Source: Yamagishiella unicocca (Eukaryota > Chlorophyta > Chlorophyceae > Chlamydomonadales > Volvocaceae). Taken from it: a stretch of 64,000 nucleotides of DNA. Positions within the stretch are counted from its first letter, which is position 1. Each line of letters opens with the position of its first letter. This document shows, one piece after another, positions 44,450-56,488 of this stretch. Position numbers and translations under genes: made by a program. A model generated the notes under the pieces. That model saw only the letters and a list, made by a program, of their open reading frames with translations, was not told where the DNA came from and ran no database searches. The stretch covers positions 547,741-611,740 of the forward strand of contig BDSL01000062.1 of assembly GCA_003116995.1 (NCBI GenBank), read 5' to 3'.

Positions 44450-45735
44450 TGCTACTGCTGCTGCCGTAGCTGCAGCATTTCCCGGTGCAGGTTAGTGTTC
44501 TCACGTGCAAGGGCCTCGTACTCCTGAGCAGTGCTGTCCCGCTCGTAAACCGCCACGTCCCGCTGCTGTGAAAGCGTGGCCATCGCATACCGACCGCGCT
44601 GGTCTCCCTGAGCCCTGCCCCCCCGTTGCTGCTGGCCCCGGTTTCCCGTACCGGAGTTCTTGCGCCGGATCACCCTTGTGCCCGCTCGGATGATGGCGGC
44701 GATCTGCGGCTCGGGTCGCTGGTCGCGTAGCATGGTCTCGAAGATGAAGCACTCGTTGCCACTGTGCAAGGTCGATTGGTGCATGGGGCACCAGGGGCCA
44801 GCTCAGGCGGGTCGCTTGTAGACCTGCACCGCGGGCTCAGTCGACGGGTGGCGGGCGAGCAAGTGCATCTGGGGGCAGGCAGGCTCGGCAGGGGCGGTGA
44901 GCAGGGCGAGGGCGAGGGCGAGCCTGGATGGGTGCAGGTGCGGCTGCCGGCGGAGCGTGGTGGGCTGCTCGCCCGAGCGCAATCATCCACGCACGCCCTC
45001 TCCAGCCATTGAATCACTAGGCTCTCCTCCAGCAGATACCGCGGATCGGACTGGCTGGCATGCATCAGGGAGTGGCCCATCAGCGAGCGCACGGTCGTAC
45101 GTGGGCAGATTGTCCGGCGTCACGCTGTAGAACAGCAGTGTCGCGCGTTCTGCTGGCGTGTTTACGTTGCTGGGGCACAGTTCCCCCAGTTGCTGCAGCA
45201 GGGCATGGGCTTCGCCCGGGGTTTTGCCGGGCGGGTAAGTGAAGGCACGAAATGCGGTGATGGCCCCAGGCACGGGGGGTGCGGTGTCTAGGACGTGCTG
45301 GTGCCAGTAGAACACCAGGTGCTCCAACGCGATCTGTTGGTTGCGCACTATCCCCTGGCCCCTGTATGGCGTGTTTGGCTGTAGCGCTCGGAATGCCTCC
45401 TTGTGTTTGAAGGTGACATCATCCCCCGCGGACCCGACGAACGAGCTGAGACGAGAATGGGGCAGCACTGCGGTGCCGAGGAGAGCGCTCAGGAGTCGCC
45501 TACCATCCGTTGCGCGGGCCGAGTTGATGTCCGCGCAGAGAGCGTTGGCGTGTAGCCAAGACTTCAGCACGGTCACAAAGGCCGCCGCGGTGGTGGGCAG
45601 GTTGCCGTCCCAGGCTTGGTGCGGCGGGAAGGCGCCGATCGCAGCCTCCGTGAACTTGCCCTTCAGCCGCATGCGGACGTAGGTGTCCTCGTTGTCGTGT
45701 CGGGTGCCGTACGGTATGGAGTTTTGGTACGACCC
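44450..45735 (-). pseudogene. Gypsy gag
   Basis: Starts inside the truncated end with NSIPYGTRHDNEDTYVRMRL, then KGKFTEAAIGAFPPHQAWDG and a helical capsid-like region. After a frame change near 45000 comes CPMHQSTLHSGNEC, a C-x2-H-x4-H-x4-C zinc-knuckle-like motif, followed by a basic region and a coiled coil (YERDSTAQEYEALARENTNL). Glu/Gln-rich repeats follow at 44340-44460. Confidence 0.65.
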
Positions 45736-45744
45736 TCCCGTACA

Positions 45745-46250
45745 GCATCAGGATGCTGCTGTTTGCGCTGCCATGCCTGTTCCGTTCACTGTTTCTCCCA
45801 GTTTGGTCATGCAGTTTGCAGGAGCTGTCTGCCACAAGGAGACGACCATTCTCATTGACACCGGTTGCCAGCCGGCTCATCTGCTAAGCACGGGTTTTGC
45901 TCGCCGTGTAGGGTTGCATGTACAACCGCCTGATGCGTCGACGCGTTGTTCCCCACATCGCTATGGGTCATGGTCAGCATGCGCCATTGACAGGATTTGC
46001 CACAGTTCATGTTCGCCTGCAAGGTAACTTTGCGGGCAACTGATCCGGAAATAGGTGTTCCTTTTCCACCAACAAAGCCCTTAACCGCAGATCCGCAGGC
46101 GTATCACCGCGCACGGCTTCACGTACCTTACGTGCGAATGCGGTTTCAATGACAGGCGGCGGCGCCTCGCCTCCCCCCGGTTCCGAAGGCAACCAGAGCT
46201 GAGACCTCGGTAACCATGCAAAGGAAAGCCACATCGCCGTCTTCATACGC
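45745..46250. mobile_element. Two oppositely oriented fragments of another gypsy element
   Basis: The plus strand at about 45770-46025 reads TTILIDTGCQPAHLLSTGFA, a retropepsin active site with intact D-T-G, then after a frame change LTGFATVHVRLQGNFAGN. The adjoining minus strand (46246-46010) reads FARKVREAVRGDTPADLRLR, then KEHLFPDQLPAKLP, the segment before the RT in gypsy polyproteins. The two pieces are close in one polyprotein but inverted relative to each other here, so an inversion or double insertion happened. Confidence 0.6.
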
Positions 46251-46265
46251 CTGGATCAGCGAACA

Positions 46266-48208
46266 TTGAGCAGGACCACTCTGGGGCACCGCGGACCAGG
46301 CGCCGCGCACATACACGACGGCGAGGAAACGCCTACTGAGCAGGAGGCACCCAACCCGGTGCTTGAATACCTGGCAAGCAAAGGCGACCCACAGCTACCC
46401 CCACGGGCCCACCGTACGACATACATGAAGGCCCCCGCAACACAGGAGGGGCCAGCCCCCAACGAACCTACCGACGGTGAGGGAGTTTCAATAACCCGAA
46501 GGCCCCAGCGTGTAGGCCAACCTCCCAGCCAAGAGACTGCGCCGGAGGGCAACACAGCAAGTGAGGGCCAACCGGCGTCACCCGGATTACCAGAGAGGTC
46601 GCGGTGGTGCACCGCGCGCAGCCAGATCCTCGCCGACCAAGTACCGTGGAAAATGCAGGCAAGGACCATGCACAACCACGAAACCGAGGTGCCTGACCTC
46701 GCGGGCCCGCAACAACTAACCTACGTCCTGTACAATGACACTGAAGACATAGCGGAAATCCTTGCAGGACCATTCAGGGAACGGCACAGTAGGACAAAAA
46801 AACGCAAGGCAACTAATGGAAACGCGGAGGGGCCAACGGACCGCAGTACCGTCACCGATACCCACGAGGAGCAATACCTGATACGGTGGTGCGACTCGGT
46901 CGTTCCACTCGCGGCCATCAGGGCTTGACTTTCAACCTGAAAGCATTCACCGGACCACAGGGCTCTACGGCACGGCGGCGGACAGGTTCTTCCGGCGAGT
47001 CGTCTGGAAACCGACAAACATTGCAACGTGGAACCTACAGAGGCTCCCTGGGTGGCCCGCCGCCCTAGCCGCCTACAAACGTAAAACAAACGCCGCACCC
47101 ACGGCTGCCCAAGCACCCTCACGGGACACACACCTGACCGATGCCCAACGACAGGGACGTTGGGAACCCCCCGCGGCCGCCCATGTTGCACGAGCTAGGC
47201 TGATACGGGTCAACACGACCATCAACACGGCGCCCTGCGACCCCTACTCGGATATCTACCCTCCAGGGCGTTACACCATACAGGTCGGAAAAGGCGAGGG
47301 AGTACAGAACACATGCGACACAGAAACGGCGTATGTGTACAACCCCCGTGGGGTGTGCATTGCCAACCTAAGCACCGACCGCCAAGCAGCGATACACCCA
47401 CCTGCGGAACTCTAACCCAGACATCCATCAGAAATACGCGGCCACCGACGGGTTTGAGGAAGACGTCGCCCGGCTCCTGCTGCGATACAAGGGTGGCCAC
47501 GGGCGCAAGGCAAAAGGTGTCGACCTCAAGACTCATGCGACCCTTGATGACGAGCTGGCATGCATCCTCGTGACGTCCCTCCGAGGACTCAAGGCCGGGT
47601 CAGTGATTGAACGCTACGCTTCACCACTAATAAACTGCGCGGGCCACGCCGACTGCTACTTCAGCGTCCATGAAGAAGACCAGCTCTTCGGAGCCAACCT
47701 CGACGCATACACTCACGTGTTCAAAGGGCTCTCTGTTGCCCACCCCGATCCAAACCCTGAGAGTGTCAAGAAAGCACTCGTCTGGGCCGTCGCCAGCGCT
47801 GAGTCAGAATGGAACTCCCCAGAACCAACTGCAACCCTGCTCACAGTCGCATACAGCAAGACTGGGCCCAATACCACGCTTCTGGGCAGCCCCCTCGTAC
47901 AGCGAATCGCCCGCGTAAAGGAGGGCGGCGCCTGCACACTTACGCTTGGTATGGGGACGCACAAAACCATGGCCAAGTACGAGCACGGCCTCGATGCCCT
48001 GCTGGTGGCCAACGGAACCGCTGTCGAAGGCCTCAATCAACGCATGCTCCATAAAGCGGCTCAGGCCCAGCTCGAACGGGCAGGGGCGGATGTCACCCTA
48101 ATGAAGCGCCAGCTGCGCAGGGAGACATCACAGGGCGAAGAGTTAGCCTCGCAAGTGCGATACTACCCGCAGCGAGCCAGCAAACGCATAAGAGAACTTA
48201 CTAGGTAG
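46266..48208 (+). pseudogene. Unrecognised frameshifted ORF, probably transposon-derived
   Basis: Three frames join into one protein-like path. Frame 1 (46266-46928) is hydrophilic and ends EEQYLIRWCDSVVPLAAI. Frame 2 (about 46930-47390) reads LYGTAADRFFRRVVWKPTNI, then DTETAYVYNPRGVCIANLS. Frame 3 (about 47395-48208) reads QRYTHLRNSNPDIHQKYAAT, FEEDVARLLLRYKGGHGR, and later LGMGTHKTMAKYEHGLDALL. Single-base shifts near 46925 and 47392 restore continuity. A diverged inverted copy of the last third lies at 51088-51846. I do not recognise the family; presence in a repeat pair and decay suggest a mobile element. Confidence 0.5.
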
Positions 48209-48499
48209 GAACTCGCCGCCTGCACCGCGCAACACAGCCCTGGTGCTTGACGAAAAGACAATGAACGCCTTGATTTTCCGGGATTGCACGGAAATTCAAG
48301 GTTTTCAGTTTCTGAACGTTCAGTCCTGAACTTGATATAATTGAAATTCAGGGTCAGAGGTTCAATATCAAATCAAGCCTGACCGTGAGGCTTAGCTGCT
48401 GAACGGCACCTATTCCCGCCCGAACTGGAACCTGGCCTGCGTTTCATTCAATCAGTGTATTCAATGCCTACCGGGATTCAGTCTTGAACAAGGCGCGGA

Positions 48500-49465
48500 C
48501 GTTGCCTGAACGGTTCAGTTCAATCAGTTTAGTCAGGGGCTGCTGCCCTCCCTGTCGCTGCACGCGCGTTCAGTTCCATCAGTTCAGTCAGGGGCTGCCC
48601 CCCTTACCTGTCGCTGCACGCGCGTTCAGTTCAATCAGTTCAGTCAGGTGCTGCCCCCCTTACCTGTCGCTGCACGCGCGTTCAGTTCAATCAGTTCAGT
48701 CAGGGGCCGCCCCCCTTACCTGTCGCCGCACGCACGTTCAGTTCAATCAGTTCAGTCAGGGGCCGCCCCTAGCTATCTGTCGCCGCAGTCGCGTTCAGTT
48801 CAATCAATTCAGTCAGGTGCTGCCCCCCTTACCTGTCGCTGCTGCACGCGCGTTCAGTTCAATCAATTCAGTCACGCAGGTGCTGCCCCCCTTACCTACC
48901 TGTCGCTGCACGCGCGTTCAGTTCAATCAGTTCAGGCCTAGATAGGGGAGGGAGTGGGGCCAGTCTCGGTGGTGGTGGGGGGGGAGGGGGGTTGACCCGG
49001 ACTGACTGAACTGATTGAATGAACGAGCGTGCGGCCGCCCCCCGCCCCTTACGTAGCGCCACCCAGCCACCCGGACTGACTGAACTGATTGAATGAACGA
49101 GCGTGCGGCCGCCCCCCGCCCCTTAGCGCCGCCCCAGGCAGCCACCCGGACTGACTGAACTGATTGAATGAACGCGCGTGCGGCCGCCCCCCGCCCCTTA
49201 GCGCCGGCCAGCCACCCGGACGGACTGAACTGATTGAACTGAAAGCGCGTGCAGCGACAGGTAAGGGGGGCAGCACCTGACTGAACTGATTGGACTGAAC
49301 GCGCGTGCAGCGACAGGTAAGGGGGGCAGCCCCTGACTGAACTGATGGAACTGAACGCGCGTGCAGCGACAGGTAGGGGCGGCCCCTGACTGAACTGATG
49401 GAACTGAACGCGCGTGCAGCGACAGCAGGGAGGGCAGCCCCTGACTGAACTGATTGAACTGAACC
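48500..49465. repeat. Mirror-image 56-bp minisatellite at the palindrome centre
   Basis: The left half (48500-48930) has about seven copies of a unit containing GCGTTCAGTTCAATCAGTTC, then AGTCAGGGGCTGCCCCCCTTACC. The right half (48995-49465) has a similar number in reverse complement. The right half also contains a variant with GAATGAACGAGCGTGCGGCC that is missing on the left, so copies evolved separately after inversion. Confidence 0.85.
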
Positions 49466-49744
49466 GGTCAGGCAACGTCCGCGCCTTGTTCAAGACTGAA
49501 TCCCGGTAGGCATTGAATACCGGTACACTGATTGAATGAAACGCAGGCCAGGTTCCAGTTCAGTATCTTCGGGCGGGAATAGGTGCCGTTCAGCAGCTAA
49601 GCCTCACGGTCAGGCTTGATTTGATATTGAACCTCTGACCCTGAATTTCAATTATATCAAGTTCGTTCAGGACTGAACGTTCAGAAACTGAAAACCTTAA
49701 ATTTCCGTGCAATCCCGGAAAATCAAGGCGTTCATTGTCTTTTC

Positions 49745-50845
<1,101 letters not shown>

Positions 50846-51087
50846 GGCTGGCTGGATGGGGAAAGGAAGGGGGACTTTCCTCAGTCCAGCCATAGTATGT
50901 TCTCCGCTTCATAGTACAGCCGCTGTACGTACTACGTATGAAGCGGCATCCGAACTGGATAAGCCGTACGTGGCTAGGTTTTGCCTGCTGTCGCTTTCAG
51001 CGCAGCTAAGCACCAGGGCTGTGTTGCGCGGTGTAGGCGGCGGGTTCCTACCTAGTAAGTTCTCTTATGCATGCGTTTGCTGGCTCG

Positions 51088-51846
51088 CTATGCTGCGGGT
51101 AGTATCGCTCTTGCGAGGCTAACTCGTCGCCCTGTGATAGATGTCTCCCTGCGCAGCTGGCGCTTCATTAGGGTGACGGACATCCGCCCCTGCCCGTTCG
51201 AGCTGGGCCTGATGAGCCGCTTTATGGAGCATGCGTTGAGGCCCTCGACAGCGGTTCCGTTGGCCACCAGCAGGACATCGAGGCCGTGCTCGTACTTGGC
51301 CACGGTTTTGTGCGTCCCCATACCAAGCGTAAGTGTGCAGGCGCCGCCCTCCTCTACGCGGGCGATTCGCTGTACTAGGGGGCTGCCCAGAGGCGTGGTA
51401 TAGGGCCCGGTCTTGCTGTATGGGACTGTGAGCAGGGTTGCCGTTGGTTTTGCGGAGTTCCATTCTGACTCAGCGCTGGCGACGGCCCAGGCGAGTGCTT
51501 TCTTGACGCTCTCAGGGTTTGGATCGGGGTGGGCACGCAACAGAGAGCCCTTTGAACACGTGCGTGTATGCGTCGAGGTTGGCTCCGAAGAGCTGGTCTT
51601 CTTCGTGCACGCTGAAGTAGCTAGCAGTCGGCGTGGCCCGCCGTGTAGTTTATTACCGTACGCGCGCCTGATCATCGCGCAGGGCAAAATTTTCGAATTA
51701 TTTTTCAGTTCGCTCAGATCTCTAGCGGTATTATTTTTCAGTTCGCGCAGGCCGCAGGGTACCGGTAGTGGTGAAGCGTAGCGTTCAATCACTGACCCGC
51801 CGGCCTTGAGTCCTCGGAGGGACGTTACGACGGACGGAGGATGCAT
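51088..51846 (-). pseudogene. Inverted, diverged copy of the 47.5-48.2 kb ORF
   Basis: The minus strand reads SLRGLKAGGSVIERYASPL, NPESVKKALAWAVASAESEW and LTLGMGTHKTVAKYEHGLD, matching the plus-strand ORF on the left arm of the inverted repeat. It carries a 125-base insertion and several frameshifts. Confidence 0.75.
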
Positions 51847-51922
51847 GCCAGCTCGTCATCAACGAAGGGTCGCATGAGTCTTGAGGTCGACACCTTTTGC
51901 CTTGCGCCCGTGGCCACCCTGC

Positions 51923-54052
51923 ACCATGCATGGCTCACAACTATTTGCTTCACTTTTCGGAAGTCTGTGTGTTATTCCGTCGCGCGTACCTTATTACTTA
52001 CAATGTATATGTGCAATGGGATTGCAAGTAAGTAGCTTATGACGGTGCAATTGGCCGCGCTGCCGGGCCGCCGGTAGGTAGCGCTAGGGGACTCCGTAAA
52101 GCCGCCGTATAATAGCAAATCTGTGTTTTTCGTTACAATACCAGTGTTTTTCGTTACAACACCGGCAATGCAACGGGCGGGAGTGCAAGCAAATCGCGTA
52201 AGACGGTGCAATAATTGGCTGCTGCGCTAGCTACCGTGCCGGTTGGATGGGGACACCATAAAGCCATATATTTGCAAGTCTATCTGTGTGTTTTTCGTTC
52301 GTTACATCGGCTACATACGGGTGTGCAAGCAAGTCGCTTAAGCAGTAAGGGCTTCCAAGCAACGGCGGGGTTTCCGTGGAAAGTGTGCTCCAGAGCACAG
52401 GTTATTTTTGCTCGCTGAATGAGCACATCCTCCCTAAGCACGAATGCACATAATTAATCGTCTAGTCTTACCCACACTTGCAGTGGTGCGAAGCGCTCGC
52501 GTACAACGTTCACAATGCAGCAGCACACTGACAAGCGTGCTCTGGAGCACATTTTAGTTTGGGCCCCGATAACCTACTGCCCCCTGCCAAGCAAGCGCAA
52601 CCGCCCCAGTGCACATACACACACGATAAACACATGAGTGGCGTCACATTGGAGCGGAACCGAGCGAGCACCGCCTCGCACATCTAGCGCATCTGGAGCG
52701 AGCACGCACACCACGCAGGCTTGTAACGTTTACGACTATCGATCCTTAAAGTAAGACGATGACACTCCTAATAAATGCATTATGACCCCTTACTTTTAAT
52801 AAGCTATCTAGAGGACAATTACGAACGATCCGTCGTAAGTCGTTAACGTGTATGATGAAGGATAGTCCTATCCTATATATTGGGAGTAGTAAAACTAACC
52901 CTATTATCGTAGTGACACGGCACGCAGCAGTGGAAGGGCGACAAACAACCTACCTGCTGCGCACCAGTGTGCAGCCTCCCCTCGCGCGGAAGGGCGACAA
53001 ACAACCTGATGCGCACCAGTGTGTAGCTGATGCGCACCAGTGTGCAGCCTCCCCTCCCGCGACTCCGCTCCACCTCCATGGTCCACGTTGACTACGTTGC
53101 CTGGGGGCCTGGTGCTAATTCGAGGTCTGTATTATTGTATTATTGTATTTTACCAGGTAAAGACAATGGACGAAGTCCGAATATATACCCTCAATCCGGC
53201 CGCGTACCATCATGATAAGCCTGCGTGTTACAACGAAGGTCAGGATTCCTACGTACATGCATACTGTAATAGCCTCTAGGCCTAGAGAAGACGTTATTAG
53301 GAACTAACCCATTACGTCGTAAGAGACCCCTTTTCTCGTATGACAATAGATAGTCCTATCCTATTAGGAGTACTAAAACCCTATTACGAGCCTTATAATG
53401 TCTTACATGGTTAGGACTCCTAATAGCCTTTAGACCTAGATAAGGCAATCTGACCCCATGGCCACGCATGCATAGCGTCGTAAGAGACCCTTAAAAAAGT
53501 CGTATCCTATTATTTTAGGAGTAATAAGACCCTCTTAATGGGTTACGAGGTTAGGACTTGAGACCTAAGAAAAGACGTTAGAAGCCCCTACGTCGGTAGC
53601 GTCGTAAAAGCCCTCCGTCGTAGCGCCAGTTACAAGCCTCTTACAGTACGAGGATTCGACTGCTATAGGGCCGGCGGGCTTATGGACACTGTAAAACTGT
53701 ACCCTCGCTCTCATCATCATTATTATCCTAAAATTATGATCTATAGCCCCGCCGGGGGCGGGCCGAACCCATTACTGCCCTGGCTTGAAAGTACGCGTAC
53801 GCGTACTACGTACGTGCGTACGTGCCGTATGAAACTCCGTAATATAATTGGATGTTGTTGGAAGCCGCGCAGAGGTACAGTAGCCGTAGCATAACCGGCA
53901 TCGCACTTGGCCATTTGGAATGACAAGTGCGCGTGAGTCAGGGATATTTCATTAGAACGAGAAGTTAACATTAATTCGCGCACTGCCGATCGAAGGCTAA
54001 CGTGCTGGCTGCTTTGGAGTTAGCTCTAAGCTAGCTGCTGCAGGCACCCACA
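51923..54052. other. AT-richer repeat-filled intergenic region
   Basis: No gene is supported. Near 52020-52330 a phrase of the type 'GTGTTTTTCGTTACA..GGGTGCAAGCAAGTCGCTTAAG' recurs about three times. 52940-53060 repeats GATGCGCACCAGTGTG and CAGCCTCCCCTC. 52830-53650 is a degenerate larger repeat (own entry). Confidence 0.5.
52830..53650. repeat. Degenerate long tandem repeat, CGTCGTAAGAGACCC family
   Basis: The CGTCGTAA landmark recurs near 52831, 53313, 53483 and 53601. It is followed by blocks like TAGTCCTATCCTATTAGGAG, a TA(C/A)TAA(A)ACCCTATTA block, and GTTAGGACTCCTAATAGCC..AGACCTAGA. Order is partly conserved between copies. Short inverted motifs (CCTAATAG / CTATTAGG) give local hairpins. 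The 52.92-53.06 kb repeats interrupt it. Confidence 0.55.
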
Positions 54053-55471
54053 ATGACCCTCAACGACTTGCTTCGTCTTTTGGCGTTGTTGCTCTTAGGA
54101 GGAGCCCGATTCAGCAATTGCTTTATCCCGCTCACTACGCATATGGCAGCCAAGTCAGTTGTAAGCCACGGCGACTTGGCAATGTACGCTAACATTTTTG
54201 AGAAACTGGCAAACAAGCGTTGCCTCAACATGACAGCGATAGGTAGCTACAGTAGGGCGGCGTCGCAGCAGCCTGCAACAACACAACAACTTCGTTCCAC
54301 ACACAACACTGGAATTGCCCGATTTATTCCAACGCCGTTGCGCATGCAGGCGGCAGCGTGACCTCAGGTCATTGGAATCATTCGCGGCTTCCAGAAGAAT
54401 TGCGCTGGCCAGAGCAGTTTACTCGGATGTTGAATGACAAGTTCCCTTGTGGCGGCGAAGGCCACCGCATTACAAACGTTGGACGTCCGTCAACATCCTC
54501 GAATGCCTGGGTTCAGGAGCTTGTCGGGCATCAGGAAGATTTCGTCCGTGGCTCCGACCTTGTGTTCTTAGAGACAGCTGTGAACCAAGTTGCAATACGC
54601 GAGATAGCTCAGCAAGACGACGAGATCCTACTGTCACTCATCACTACGCAGTCACGTCGTGTGGTCAAACCGACGGCCAGCGGGGAAATAATCCGTGGCT
54701 TCACGGGCGTTGCTACCATGTGGGTCATCACAGGGGTTTGGTAAGTAGTCTTTTCATCAGTCTAGGCTGAACACGAGCTCAGGGAAAAAATGCGCCACCG
54801 CATTCTCCCTTGCTTGTCTGGCTTAAGACCCCAGCCATCCCTCGCTCCTGGCTGGTCTTACGTACATACACGCACCCCAACAGGACCGGAGTGCCTTGGG
54901 AGCGCACGTCGGATGCCATGTACGCCTTGTTGCCGGTGGCTCAACACCATGGTGTGCCCATGATTTCGGGTATGTGTAATAAATCAGGGCCTGCAGGCGC
55001 TTTTTCCTAAGATATCTCGACAGTAGATAAGTGCTCTGACAATTGTGCGTTGGATTCCCCACAGCCATCGATGCGCTTGGTCCGTTTCCGACAGTTGAAC
55101 TCCAAGCATGGGTTAGGTTTGTGTGTCTTTTGGTACTCTCGGTACTTAGGTTTTGTACCGCGTTTCTCGGTACTCGGTACTTGGTGCACTCTCGGTACTC
55201 GGTACTCGGTACTCGGTACTCGGTACTTGTCCGTACACTCGGGGGCTTTTGGCGCCATTGGCGCGAGGGCCTTACATCTGAGACGATTAGGTCACAGCAT
55301 TTAAGCTGTAAGGCTCTATATCCTTTTCATTCTATTTACGCCCAAACCTATCGCGACATTGACAACAGCGAACATCAACAAGTTACTGCCAAGGTCCAGC
55401 TATCGCGAAGGTTGGCGCGCTCTGGTCGCAACATCAGAACGCAAGTAAGGAAGCAAGCTATGCCCTCTTGA
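54053..55471 (+). CDS. Secreted SGNH/GDSL-type hydrolase-like protein, 5 exons, 295 aa
   Basis: Exons 54053-54242, 54350-54740, 54884-54969, 55065-55111 and 55298-55471 join with consistent phases (1, 2, 1, 0). A signal peptide is clear (LLRLLALLLLGGARFSNC). The first junction creates TAIGGSVTSGHW, the block I 'GGS.T.G' of SGNH esterases with Ser 66 as nucleophile. ITNVGRPSTSSNAW follows as the likely Gly block, then SDLVFLETAVN, then HHGVPMISAIDALGPFP. Such enzymes deacylate secreted glycans or lipids. The block V Asp-x-x-His is not visible: exon 5 (HLSCKALYPFHSIYAQTYRD onward) is not homologous-looking, and the preceding intron is full of GGTACTC repeats. The gene may therefore have lost its catalytic end, or the true last exons may differ. 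Confidence 0.65.
55138..55232 (+). repeat. GGTACTC(TC) microsatellite in SGNH-gene intron 4
   Basis: CGGTACTCGGTACTC units alternate with TCGGTACTT. About ten copies lie inside the last intron of the hydrolase gene and may have displaced its original 3' end. Confidence 0.8.
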
Positions 55472-55528
55472 AGTAATAATTGTTGCGAATTGCATTGTTG
55501 CATAGTGGGCGCGGCGGCAGCAGAGCTT

Positions 55529-56345
55529 CGTGATAACGCCGCACCCAGCGCGAGCGCTCTTATCGTCAGGGCCAAGGAGCCAACCATGTTATTATGCGGA
55601 TGATATGATATTGCTTTGATTACTCCCGACTTTTACGCTCGTTCTGCAGGACTCGTTCGACCTCGTTTGACTTCGCACTTCTTCACTGGTCTCCGTTTGT
55701 CTGTCCTCAAGGCGCGCTGCAACGTAACGTAAGTCAGACTTAATTGCTTTATTAGAATTGTATTCACCGGCTTTGCGAGTCCGGCTATGCGAGTCCGGCG
55801 TTATGAGTCTGGCGTTATGAGTCCGGCTTTGCGAGTTCTTTTGCATAGCGAGTCCGGCGTTGCGAGTTCTTTTGCATAGCGAGTCCGGCTTTGCGAGTTC
55901 TTTTGCATAGCGAGTCCGGCGTTGCGAGTCTTGTATAACGCCGCACCCAGCGCTGAAATCGTCAGAGCCAAGGAGCCAAATGTTGTTTGTTGTTTGTTAT
56001 GCAGATGATATGATATTGCTTTGAACTATTCCCGATTATTGCGCTCGTTCTGCAGGACTCGTTCGACTTCACACTTCCTCGCTGGTCTCCTTTGGTCTGT
56101 CCTCAAGGCGCGCTGTAACGTAACGTAAGTCGAATAAGCTTTGTTAGAATAGCGAGTCCTTGCATAGCGCGTCCTTGCATGGCGCGTCCTTGCATGGCGC
56201 ATCCTTGCATGGCGCATCCTTGCATGGCGCATCCTTGCATGGCGCATCCTTGCATGGCGCATCCTTGCATGGCGCATCCTTACATGGCGCGTCCTTGCAT
56301 GGCGCGTACCAAACCATTGCATGGCGAGTCCTTGCATAGCGACTT
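55529..56345 (+). repeat. About 400-bp tandem duplication ending in short-unit arrays
   Basis: Copy 1 (about 55529-55928) and copy 2 (about 55936-56345) share ATAACGCCGCACCCAGCGC, GCCAAGGAGCCAA, GATGATATGATATTGCTTTGA, TCTGCAGGACTCGTTCGAC, and GTCCTCAAGGCGCGCTG followed by TAACGTAACGTAAGTC. Each copy ends in a different array: GCGAGTCCGGC/TTGCGAGTTCTTTTGCATA (31 bases, 55766-55930) in copy 1, and GCGCATCCTTGCATG (15 bases, about 11 copies, 56155-56340) in copy 2. No coding role is seen. Confidence 0.85.
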
Positions 56346-56488
56346 GCAGCATTATGAATGTTTTGCAATAGTTGAATTGCTATTGAGCTGGTTTGAGATC
56401 GTACCTTCCACCATGTTTGTTACTCGCGCATCTTAGTGGCTGAAGTCTGCCACAACAACTCCTTTGTTATGTGTGTGTGTATGCAATA

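Larger units (their letters stand above)
37880..45740 (-). mobile_element. Degraded Ty3/gypsy LTR retrotransposon with PHD finger
   Basis: Read on the minus strand from 45740 the order is gag, protease, reverse transcriptase, RNase H, unknown domain, integrase, GPY-like module, PHD finger. RT-before-integrase order defines Ty3/gypsy. Several frameshifts interrupt the reading frame (near 44950, 43870, 43600, 41390, 41000-40500 and 38360), so the copy is dead, though much protein sequence is still clear. The 5' end is cut at about 45740, where sequence of another gypsy piece in the opposite orientation begins. No LTR pair, primer-binding site or target-site duplication was found. Confidence 0.88.

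Noticed and set aside
37880..45740. Complete, active gypsy element with LTRs
   Set aside because: Several frameshifts, a truncated gag end and no matching LTR pair found at the two sides.
56150..56340. CRISPR-like regular repeat
   Set aside because: Units are contiguous 15-mers without spacers, in a eukaryotic context, with no cas genes.
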